Part shown: positions 43,088 to 50,368 of the stretch, one piece after another
Numbering within the stretch: the stretch's first letter is position 1
Layout: each line of letters begins with the position of its first letter
Assembly: GCF_014235875.1 (NCBI RefSeq)
Contig: NZ_JACJUK010000003.1
Location: 124,001-188,000 of the forward strand
Source: Croceivirga lutea
Lineage (GTDB): Bacteria > Bacteroidota > Bacteroidia > Flavobacteriales > Flavobacteriaceae
DNA length: 64,000 nucleotides
Direction: 5' to 3'
Program-made: the position numbers and the translations under genes
Notes under the pieces: generated by a model
The model's database searches: none
Seen by the model: the letters and a program-made list of their open reading frames with translations, nothing else
Told to the model about the DNA's origin: nothing

Positions 43088-43792
43088 CTGCGTGGGTAAG
43101 AATATTTTCATTTCCGAAAAAGCAACATCATCTAAATGACCCATTTTTTGTAAGTTATTGGTGATTAAATGTAAATGCAAATTACTGTCATGATGTGTAA
43201 AAATGCCTTTATGTTTTGTTGAATAAAAACCAACTATTGTTACCTCCTCTTTTCCAATACTGTAATTAACTTGTCCTATATGCGCTTCTTTTGGAGAAGA
43301 CACCTTGGTATTATCTGGCAGATTTTGAATATGAATCTTTGCATTACTCACAACACCAATTAGTTTAACGATAAACGGTTTATTTACTTCTCCAACCTGG
43401 GTTGGAATCCACCTTTCTAAACTAGATACAGTCGAAATTTCTTTTGGCAAGTCCAATTTTTTCCAATTTTGTTGCCACCCGTATACAAAAAAAGGAGCCT
43501 CCGCTTTAGGTGATTTTTTAACCAACATGGTGGAGTCAGATAGTACTTTAGATTGAAAAAATTGTCCGTCTAAAATTAATAGTTCGCCTTTTAGATTACT
43601 TAAAGGCCCTAAACCATAAAGATTTTTTGTGTTTGAAATAGTATCTAAATTAATTACTCCGTCTAATTGCCCTTGCCACATCACATTTTTCATTGCTCCT
43701 GAAATAGCAATTTCTCCATCAAGTGTTGATGATTTTTTACAACTAACCATGATATTAACCAATACTACTACAACTATCGTAATCTTAGGCAT
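43070..43792 (-). CDS. Acetolactate-decarboxylase-like lipoprotein
   Basis: A 240-aa protein whose middle and end match alpha-acetolactate decarboxylase: [21 protein letters not shown] and the metal-binding [18 protein letters not shown] with MGHLDDV, which would supply the zinc His ligands. ALDC normally makes acetoin in the cytoplasm. Here the protein has a lipobox (IMVSC, Cys18), so it should be exported and membrane-bound; the canonical enzyme in this setting is unexpected. It is last in the rhodanese-cytochrome-thioredoxin unit. Confidence 0.75.
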   Translation of the reverse strand: MPKITIVVVVLVNIMVSCKKSSTLDGEIAISGAMKNVMWQGQLDGVINLDTISNTKNLYGLGPLSNLKGELLILDGQFFQSKVLSDSTMLVKKSPKAEAPFFVYGWQQNWKKLDLPKEISTVSSLERWIPTQVGEVNKPFIVKLIGVVSNAKIHIQNLPDNTKVSSPKEAHIGQVNYSIGKEEVTIVGFYSTKHKGIFTHHDSNLHLHLITNNLQKMGHLDDVAFSEMKIFLPTQLYQYN

Positions 43793-44078
43793 TCTTAATC
43801 TTTTGAACTAAATCATTAGAAGCCACCACACCAGATTGTCGCCATTTTAATTTTCCATCTTTAAATAGCATTAAAGTAGGCACGCCCCTAACTTGATATT
43901 GTGCAGCTAATGGTTGGTTTTTATCCACATCGATTTTAATGATTTTAACATCATTTCCAAGTGTATCTTTAACTTCTTTAAGAATAGGCGGCATCATTTT
44001 ACAAGGACCACACCATTCTGCAAAAAAATCTATTAATACGGGTTTATCCCCAGAAATAATTTCATTGAAACTGGACAT
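43785..44078 (-). CDS. trxA: Thioredoxin
   Basis: A 97-aa classic thioredoxin with the redox motif W22-C-G-P-C26 in [14 protein letters not shown], the buried Asp region IDFFAEW, and the cis-Pro loop RGVPTLMLF. No signal peptide, so it is cytoplasmic. It reduces disulfides and can strip persulfides. The start overlaps the diheme protein gene by 17 bases and its stop overlaps the ALDC-like gene by 8, so translation is tightly coupled. Confidence 0.94.
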   Translation of the reverse strand: MSSFNEIISGDKPVLIDFFAEWCGPCKMMPPILKEVKDTLGNDVKIIKIDVDKNQPLAAQYQVRGVPTLMLFKDGKLKWRQSGVVASNDLVQKIKNA

Positions 44079-45075
44079 CTTCTTTCTTATCTAAAGTTAT
44101 ACTCCAAATACCTCTTACTTCATTTACGTTATATCCCGTTGCTTTGTCTTCAGGATATTTGGCAGAAAGCAAATTCTGAACCTCTAAAGTAATATTCTCT
44201 TTAGGTTTACCATGACATTTTAAGCACATATCATTAGTTATAATGGGATAATAAAAATGTACCTCCTGGTTACCTTCTTCAACAATGGGTGCTATTTTTT
44301 CATTTGTAGCTACATTTTTTTTAAACGTTTCAATATGTTGTAACTCAATTTTATTTGCGGTGTTTTTTGGATTTCTTGGTTTATCACTAACTCTTTTAAT
44401 CTTTGCGTTATATGCTACTGCCATACTATCAGTTAACGGATAGGCTTTTATATTACAAAATTCAACAGCTTTAGCAACCCCTGAATCTTGTATTGTTCCC
44501 ATCAAATTTTTGCCTAAAACCTTTTTAGTTCCCAAAGCGTATTTCAGTCCAAGTTCCTTATAAGAAAGTTGTTCATTAGTAAAACTCAAAACAGGTTGTG
44601 AATCATTTTTATACAGCTTTTTACCATGATCTTGCCAATGAGTTTTGAACCAGTTTGGCTCTTCAATCTTATAATCGTAAACAAATGAGGCAATTTTTTC
44701 AACTTCTTCTTTCTCGTAAATTGATTTAGGCATTAACCCAAATCTTTTTACAGCGCCTTTAAGTTTTACATTTTCTTTTGCGGGCTTTAATACGAAAGAA
44801 GTAAAAGCTTCAATAAACTCTTCTTTTGTGGTAGAGTCTTCTAAGTAGTGCGCTTTAACCGCAATCATTGGTGGACCTACCCTACCTTGTTTTTCTGGAG
44901 CGGAAGGACTGTGACACAGATAACACTTCTGTTCTAGTAACTTTTTACCTTCTATAGCATTGGAAACAACCAAGCTATCATTAGTAATAGTTGTAAATTC
45001 TTTATCTGATTTTTGATTTTTGCAAGAAAAGAATAAAATAGTGATGAGTCCTAAAATACCATATAGTTTACCCAT
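44062..45075 (-). CDS. Diheme c-type cytochrome with DUF3365 domain, lipoprotein
   Basis: About 337 aa starting at ATG 45075 ([18 protein letters not shown]); a lipobox FFSC follows. A longer start upstream would overlap the rhodanese gene and spoil the signal. Two heme motifs: CYLCH in the N-terminal cytochrome domain (~residues 40-120), and CLKCH in the DUF3365 (Tll0287-like) domain near the C-terminus ([20 protein letters not shown]). It is a periplasmic electron carrier or redox sensor. It lies between the rhodanese and the thioredoxin genes. Confidence 0.86.
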   Translation of the reverse strand: MGKLYGILGLITILFFSCKNQKSDKEFTTITNDSLVVSNAIEGKKLLEQKCYLCHSPSAPEKQGRVGPPMIAVKAHYLEDSTTKEEFIEAFTSFVLKPAKENVKLKGAVKRFGLMPKSIYEKEEVEKIASFVYDYKIEEPNWFKTHWQDHGKKLYKNDSQPVLSFTNEQLSYKELGLKYALGTKKVLGKNLMGTIQDSGVAKAVEFCNIKAYPLTDSMAVAYNAKIKRVSDKPRNPKNTANKIELQHIETFKKNVATNEKIAPIVEEGNQEVHFYYPIITNDMCLKCHGKPKENITLEVQNLLSAKYPEDKATGYNVNEVRGIWSITLDKKEDVQFQ

Positions 45076-45085
45076 AACAACAGTT

Positions 45086-45436
45086 TTAATTTCTAGACCA
45101 AGCAGAATAGCCACCTGCTAAATCAATGATTTCTTCAAAGCCCATGGCTACCAGTCTAGAGGCTGCTTTTTGACTACGGTTACCCGATTGGCAATACAAA
45201 TAAACAGGCTTACTTTTATCTAAAGATTCAAAACCATTTTTAAATTGGCTTGAACTAAAAAAGTCAAAATTTTTAGCTCCTTTTATATGACCATTATTGT
45301 ATTCTCTAGCCGTACGTACATCTACTAATTGTACTTTACTACCATTTTTAATGGCCTTCTGATATGCTGGTTTTTGTAAAATTTGGATTTTATCTGATAG
45401 TGGCTTGCTGCCAAAAATTGCTTTTAAAAACGACAT
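45086..45436 (-). CDS. Single-domain rhodanese
   Basis: A 116-aa cytoplasmic protein: VQLVDVRTAREYNNGHIKGA, the linker FDFFSSSQFKNGFESLDK, and the active loop YCQSGNRSQKAA with the catalytic Cys, ending with DLAGGYSAWSRN. It transfers sulfane sulfur between thiol carriers. It is the first gene of a four-gene unit with its own operator at 45487. Confidence 0.92.
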   Translation of the reverse strand: MSFLKAIFGSKPLSDKIQILQKPAYQKAIKNGSKVQLVDVRTAREYNNGHIKGAKNFDFFSSSQFKNGFESLDKSKPVYLYCQSGNRSQKAASRLVAMGFEEIIDLAGGYSAWSRN

Positions 45437-45486
45437 TGTTTAAGTATTTAAGATGTTAAAAATAGCTCTCTTGAATACCTTAAACA

Positions 45487-45500
45487 GTAACAGTTGTTAC
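45487..45500 (-). promoter_or_regulatory. Operator of the rhodanese-cytochrome-thioredoxin unit
   Basis: GTAAC-AGTT-GTTAC with TATTTTTA (45457-45464) exactly 33 bp away; ATG at 45436. The -7 sequence is identical to that of the sulfite oxidase operon. Confidence 0.78.
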
Positions 45501-45512
45501 ACAAGATTAGTT

Positions 45513-46103
45513 TTAAGCGATTCTTTTAGAAAGATTTATAAAAAATTCTTTTCCTTCTCTAGGCTTTATAGAATTGATACATTTTTCAAAGACGTTACTA
45601 TTAAAAAGTGAATCAAAATATCCTAAATATTCAGTTTTAGAACCGCCAAAAGGAGGGCCATCTTTAAGTGGAAAATCAAAAAGCAAACCCACTAATTTTC
45701 CATGGGGCTTTAATAATTCGTGCATTTTTACAGCGTAAGATTTTCGCAATTCTGGAGCTAGTGCACAAAAGAAGGTTTGTTCAAGAATCAAATCAAATTG
45801 TCCTTCTAATTCAAAAAAATCTTTGACAATAAAATGATGTTCAGGAAAATGTGGAGCTCTATCTAAAAAGCCCTGTTTTGTAACGGGTGCAATGTCTACC
45901 ACAGTTACATTTTTAAACCCCTGATTGTGTAAATACTCAGCTTCATAGGCATTACCGCCCCCTGGTATTAAAATAGAAATGGTTTTATCTTGAAGTTGGT
46001 CTACATAGGTTTTTATAGGTGTAGAAGGGTAACCTATATCCCATCCCATTCGATTATCAATATACCTAGAATTCCAATATTCAGCGTTTAATTTTGTATT
46101 CAT
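45513..46103 (-). CDS. Thiopurine/thiol S-methyltransferase-like protein
   Basis: A SAM-dependent methyltransferase of about 196 aa. WNSRYIDNRMGWDIGYPSTP is the signature start of the TPMT-like group; ISILIPGGGNAYEAEYLHNQG is the SAM-binding loop. I choose ATG 46103, which overlaps the stop of the rhodanese gene (TAATG); a longer form would begin 5 codons earlier. TPMT relatives methylate thiols, and some bacterial members methylate sulfide or selenium compounds. In this operon it could detoxify hydrogen sulfide or low-molecular persulfides. Confidence 0.87.
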   Translation of the reverse strand: MNTKLNAEYWNSRYIDNRMGWDIGYPSTPIKTYVDQLQDKTISILIPGGGNAYEAEYLHNQGFKNVTVVDIAPVTKQGFLDRAPHFPEHHFIVKDFFELEGQFDLILEQTFFCALAPELRKSYAVKMHELLKPHGKLVGLLFDFPLKDGPPFGGSKTEYLGYFDSLFNSNVFEKCINSIKPREGKEFFINLSKRIA

Positions 46104-46483
46104 TATTCTTGAACCCAATCATTATAACCCCCAGAATAGTCATAGATTTCAACAAAGCCTTCTTGTTTTAGAATTTCTGCTGCTCTATTACTACGACCAC
46201 CCATTTTACAGTATAAATAAACCGGTTTAGACTTATCTAGCGTCTTTATTTGTTGAAGAAAAGTATTACTGTCACTGATATTAAAATTTACAGCATCATC
46301 AATATAACCAGCTTCAAACTCTTCTTGTGTTCTAACATCTATTAATTGAACATCTTTACCTATGACATTATCTTTTAAATGGACTTTATCAATTTTAGAT
46401 ATCGTAGAACTAGATTGGGATTGACAGCTAAAAAAAACCACCAATCCCAAAATAAGTATATTGCTTTTTAATAAAATTTTCAT
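46103..46483 (-). CDS. Rhodanese lipoprotein
   Basis: A 126-aa protein with a lipobox (VVFFSC, Cys20) and one rhodanese domain: VQLIDVRTQEEFEAGYIDDA, active loop YCKMGGRSNRAA, ending YSGGYNDWVQE. It acts on the periplasmic face of a membrane. Its stop and the methyltransferase start share bases. The persulfide dioxygenase gene ends 4 bases upstream. It belongs to the same unit as both. Confidence 0.92.
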   Translation of the reverse strand: MKILLKSNILILGLVVFFSCQSQSSSTISKIDKVHLKDNVIGKDVQLIDVRTQEEFEAGYIDDAVNFNISDSNTFLQQIKTLDKSKPVYLYCKMGGRSNRAAEILKQEGFVEIYDYSGGYNDWVQE

Positions 46484-46487
46484 AGAA

Positions 46488-47897
46488 CTATTTAATTGTG
46501 CTAGGACAAATATAGTCTGTAACTGGAATATCAGCCTCTTTTATGGCTTTCATACCCCCTGCCACATCAATTAAATTATGTATTCCTCTACTTTTTAGGA
46601 TTGAAGCTGCAATCATGCTTCGATACCCACCAGCGCAATGAATATAAAAATTTTCTTTACCAGGAAATTCCGCCAAATGCTCATTTAAAAAGTCTAATGG
46701 TGTACTATGCGCAGAGGCTATGTGCTCCGAAATATATTCTCCTGGTTTACGAACATCAAAAACAGGCACATTGTCCTCTAAAGCTTCTTTGAGTGTTGAA
46801 GCACTTACAGAACTTACGGTATCATATTCTTTAGCCGCATTTTTCCACGCCTCAAAACCACCTTTTAAATAGCCTAAAGTGTTATCAAAACCTACTCTAG
46901 AAAGTCTTGTAACTACTTCTTCTTCTCTACCTTCTGGGGTTACTAGTAAAATAGGTTGTTTAACATCACCTATTAAGGCACCAACCCATGGTGCAAATCC
47001 GCCATCAATACCTATAAAAATAGAACGCGGAATGTGTCCTTTAGCAAAATCATTTTGATGACGTACATCTAAAACTATAGCGCCTGTCTCATTTGCTGCA
47101 GCTTCAAATGCATCTGGTGACAGTTGTTGCGTACCTCTTTCCAAAACCTCATCTATATCTTCATAACCTTCTTTATTCATTTTTACATTTAAAGGAAAGT
47201 ATTGTGGAGGAGGCATTAATCCATCAGTTACTTCTTTTACAAATTCTTCTTTACTCATATCTGCACGAAGCGCGTAGTTCATTTTCTTTTGATTACCTAA
47301 GGTATCCACGGTTTCTTTCATCATATTCTTACCACAGGCTGAACCAGCACCATGAGCAGGATAAACTATAACATCATCTGCCAGCGGCATAATCTTATTT
47401 CTTAGACTATCAAATAGGGTTTCTGCGAGCTGCTCTTGCGTCATATCCGCTGCCTTTTGAGCTAAATCTGGTCTACCAACATCACCTAAGAAAAGGGTGT
47501 CTCCGCTAAATATAGCGTGGTCTTTACCATTCTCATCTCTCAATAAGTAGGTAGTACTTTCCATGGTATGCCCTGGTGTGTGTAATACTACAATGGTAAC
47601 TTTACCTAATTGAAATTCTTGACCATCTGTGGCCACAATACTATCAAAAGATGGGTTGGCATTTGGGCCGTATATAATTGGGGCTCCAGTTTCTTTAGAT
47701 AACGTAACATGCCCGCTTACAAAATCGGCATGGAAGTGCGTCTCAAAAATATATTTGATTTTAGAATTAGCTTTTTCAGCTCTTTCTAGATAAGGTTTAA
47801 CCTCTCTTAAGGGGTCTATAACAGCTACTTCACCTTCACTTTCAATATAGTACGCACCTTGCGCTAAACAACCTGTATATATTTGCTCAATTTTCAT
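46488..47897 (-). CDS. CstB-like persulfide dioxygenase with two rhodanese domains
   Basis: A 469-aa fusion. Residues 1-~245 are a metallo-beta-lactamase-fold dioxygenase: H54-F-H56-A-D58 in ETHFHADFVSGHVTL, VVLHTPGHTMEST and IFSGDTLFLGDVGRPDLA bind the iron. Residues ~265-365 form a rhodanese domain without a catalytic Cys (LLVTPEGREEE in the loop position). Residues ~375-469 form an active rhodanese domain (HCAGGYRSMIA). This is the architecture of CstB and related enzymes that turn persulfide into thiosulfate or sulfite. It heads a unit with a rhodanese and a methyltransferase. Confidence 0.93.
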   Translation of the reverse strand: MKIEQIYTGCLAQGAYYIESEGEVAVIDPLREVKPYLERAEKANSKIKYIFETHFHADFVSGHVTLSKETGAPIIYGPNANPSFDSIVATDGQEFQLGKVTIVVLHTPGHTMESTTYLLRDENGKDHAIFSGDTLFLGDVGRPDLAQKAADMTQEQLAETLFDSLRNKIMPLADDVIVYPAHGAGSACGKNMMKETVDTLGNQKKMNYALRADMSKEEFVKEVTDGLMPPPQYFPLNVKMNKEGYEDIDEVLERGTQQLSPDAFEAAANETGAIVLDVRHQNDFAKGHIPRSIFIGIDGGFAPWVGALIGDVKQPILLVTPEGREEEVVTRLSRVGFDNTLGYLKGGFEAWKNAAKEYDTVSSVSASTLKEALEDNVPVFDVRKPGEYISEHIASAHSTPLDFLNEHLAEFPGKENFYIHCAGGYRSMIAASILKSRGIHNLIDVAGGMKAIKEADIPVTDYICPSTIK

Positions 47898-47945
47898 CTT
47901 CTTTCAAATTTTAATTAAAATTACAACCTATCTATCAGATATTTT

Positions 47946-47959
47946 GTCACTTTAGTTAC
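47946..47959 (-). promoter_or_regulatory. Operator of the persulfide dioxygenase unit
   Basis: GTCAC-TTTA-GTTAC, one mismatch on the left. TAATTTTA (47916-47923) lies exactly 33 bp away; ATG at 47897. Confidence 0.68.
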
Positions 47960-47965
47960 AAGAAC

Positions 47966-49684
47966 TTACTTGTATTGTAATGCTACTTTATTTTGTAATT
48001 CTGATTTTCCAACTTTTTGTAAACAATCTTCATAAGCTTCAGCAGTTCTAACATAGATATTTTCTTGCCCAATTACATTAACCAAGCCGCTTTTATGAAT
48101 AATATCTCTTGTTGGCCCTATGGAGCCTGCAATTTTAAATGTTATGTTCTTTTGCTTTAGTTCTTCTACCACGGTTTGTAACATTAATACAGCGGTACTA
48201 TCAATATAGTTAATTGCTTCAGCATTTAAAATTATGTATTGTAAGGCGTTGCCTTTTTTCTCTACCTGTTGTTCAATGGTTTTTTTAAAAAAAGCAGCGT
48301 TTGCAAAATACAGTTGGGCATCAAAACGAAGCATTAAAATTTCTTCAGGATTTTCAACACCTTCAGTAAAGCGTTTAATATTTTTAAAATAATCCATACC
48401 CTTTATTTTACCTAAAATGGCAACATGAGGCACAGATGTTCTATATACCATGATTAATAGTGATAGCAGAACACCAATTAAAATACCCTCTTTAATGCCA
48501 ATAGTCAAAGTAATTATAAAGGTGGCGATGAGTAAAAAGAACTCATCTTTTCTTCTATTGAAAAGTTGAACTGGGTATTTAAAATCTATTAATCCGAATA
48601 CAGCAACCATTATTATTGCAGCGAGTACTGCATTTGGCAAGTAATAAAATAGTGGTGTTAGAAATAATAAGGTAAGGGCAATAACAAGGGCGCTTACCAC
48701 GGATGAAATTCCAGTTTTTGCTCCCGCCTCATCATTAACCGCGGTTCTTGAAAAACCCCCGGTAACCGGGTAAGATTGAAAAAAAGAACCCACAATATTA
48801 GAGGTTCCCAATGCCACTAGTTCTTTATTAGCATCAATTTCATATTCTGGATGACGTTCTGCAACAGCCTTAGATACAGAAATAGCCTCCATAAAAGCTA
48901 TCAAAGCTAAGGTTAATGCTACAGGTATTAAATCACCTATTCTTTCTGAGTTCAACTCTGGTAGTTGAAAAGATGGTAAGCCAGACGGTATTTGCTCTAC
49001 AATTTTTACCCCTTGTAAATTCCATTGAAATAAATAAACAGTTACAATACCCAGCACCACCACTATAAGTGCTGAGGGTATTTTTTTATTTATTCTTCTC
49101 ATAATTTTAATAAGTACAATAGCTACAATACCTATAGATAATGTTAGTAAGTGTGTGCCATCTATTGCATTTACTGCTTGTACAAACAAGTGTTGAATTT
49201 TGTTACTCCCCGGAATATCAATTCCTAACAGATGCTTTAGTTGGCTCATTCCAATAATTATAGCTGCAGCAGAAGTAAAACCACTAATAACAGGTTTAGA
49301 TAAAAAATTTACCAAAAAACCCATTTTGGCTACACCAAGAATTAATTGAACCACACCCATCATAAAAGCCAGTAAAATAGCCATAGCTACATACTCATTG
49401 ACACCAGATAATGATAATGCTCCTAAACCTAAGGCCACCAAAAGAGAATCCATAGCAACCGGACCTACAGACAACTGCCTAGAAGACCCCATAAAAGCGT
49501 AAACTACTTGCGGCATTAAAGAAGCATAAAGGCCATAAATAGGTGGTAGGCCAGCAATCATGGCATATGCCATACCTTGCGGAATTAAAAGTACCCCAAC
49601 TGTAATTCCAGCAAAAACATCACTAGACAAATTTGCTTTATTGTATTTGGGCAGCCAATCTAATATGGGTAAAAATTGCTTCAA
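47966..49684 (-). CDS. SulP-family inorganic anion transporter
   Basis: A 572-aa protein with 10-14 helices and a C-terminal STAS domain. LIPQGMAYAMIAGLPPIYGL is the SulP signature, and ILNAEAINYIDSTAVLMLQT the core of the STAS domain. SulP proteins carry sulfate, bicarbonate or other anions; in this setting sulfate is plausible but unproven. The start is TTG, immediately behind the stop of the Crp/Fnr gene (TAATTG), so the two genes form one unit. Confidence 0.9.
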   Translation of the reverse strand: MKQFLPILDWLPKYNKANLSSDVFAGITVGVLLIPQGMAYAMIAGLPPIYGLYASLMPQVVYAFMGSSRQLSVGPVAMDSLLVALGLGALSLSGVNEYVAMAILLAFMMGVVQLILGVAKMGFLVNFLSKPVISGFTSAAAIIIGMSQLKHLLGIDIPGSNKIQHLFVQAVNAIDGTHLLTLSIGIVAIVLIKIMRRINKKIPSALIVVVLGIVTVYLFQWNLQGVKIVEQIPSGLPSFQLPELNSERIGDLIPVALTLALIAFMEAISVSKAVAERHPEYEIDANKELVALGTSNIVGSFFQSYPVTGGFSRTAVNDEAGAKTGISSVVSALVIALTLLFLTPLFYYLPNAVLAAIIMVAVFGLIDFKYPVQLFNRRKDEFFLLIATFIITLTIGIKEGILIGVLLSLLIMVYRTSVPHVAILGKIKGMDYFKNIKRFTEGVENPEEILMLRFDAQLYFANAAFFKKTIEQQVEKKGNALQYIILNAEAINYIDSTAVLMLQTVVEELKQKNITFKIAGSIGPTRDIIHKSGLVNVIGQENIYVRTAEAYEDCLQKVGKSELQNKVALQYK

Positions 49685-50320
49685 TTATTTTTGGTTATTC
49701 AGAACTATCTGATTTCGGTTCAAACTAATTTTACCTAGGTTTTCCATCTTTTTAAGCAGTCTAGAAATCACCACTCTTGAACTATGCAAATCGTAGGCAA
49801 TTTCTTGATGGGTTTTTGTAATGATATTATTTTTATTGAGTTCTGCTTTTTTATGAAGATATTCCATTAGGCGTTCATCCATATTCATAAACGCAATGCT
49901 ATCTACTGTATGTAACAATTCGTTTAAACGAGCATGGTAACTTTCAAAAACAAAATTACGCCAAGTACGATATTTAGCCGTCCACTCTTCCATTTTACGA
50001 ATTGGAATCATGATAAGTTTGGCGTCTGTTTCAGCAATTGCACGAATTTCACTTTGGGCATCACCTAAACAACATGCCATTGTCATACTACAAGTATCAC
50101 CCTGTTCTAAATAATACAACAGTAACTCATCTCCTTCAGAATCTTCACGTAAAATTTTAATTACACCGTCAATCAACAACGGCATATACCTCACATAATC
50201 TCCTATTTCAATTAGTTTAAAACCTGCAGGAACCTCTTTAAAAGTGCCAACTTGGGCAATCTCTGTAATAAGTGGCTGCTCAAAGGTATTTCCGAAACTT
50301 GTATTTAGTTCATTAATCAC
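49685..50320 (-). CDS. Crp/Fnr-family transcription regulator with a C-x5-CC cluster
   Basis: A 211-aa regulator. Residues ~20-125 form a cyclic-nucleotide-binding-type beta-barrel; its LEQGDTCSMTMACCLGD loop holds Cys77, Cys83 and Cys84. The dimerisation helix follows (~125-155), then the helix-turn-helix (residues ~165-195, THQEIAYDLHSSRVVISRLL). The recognition helix has Arg182, Ser186 and Arg187, but Val183 where CRP has Glu181. The start is GTG; the frame has a stop 9 bases upstream, so no longer start exists. It is likely the regulator of the island and of itself: a matching operator lies upstream. Confidence 0.9.
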   Translation of the reverse strand: MINELNTSFGNTFEQPLITEIAQVGTFKEVPAGFKLIEIGDYVRYMPLLIDGVIKILREDSEGDELLLYYLEQGDTCSMTMACCLGDAQSEIRAIAETDAKLIMIPIRKMEEWTAKYRTWRNFVFESYHARLNELLHTVDSIAFMNMDERLMEYLHKKAELNKNNIITKTHQEIAYDLHSSRVVISRLLKKMENLGKISLNRNQIVLNNQK

Positions 50321-50354
50321 GACACGAAATTAGAAAATGAATGCTTTAAGTTTG

Positions 50355-50368
50355 GTAACTATAGTTAC
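50355..50368 (-). promoter_or_regulatory. Operator of the regulator/SulP unit (autoregulation)
   Basis: GTAAC-TATA-GTTAC. TAATTTCG (50325-50332) lies exactly 33 bp away. The predicted start site then falls at the GTG (50320), suggesting a leaderless transcript. The operator overlaps the last codon of the upstream hydroxylase gene. Confidence 0.72.
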
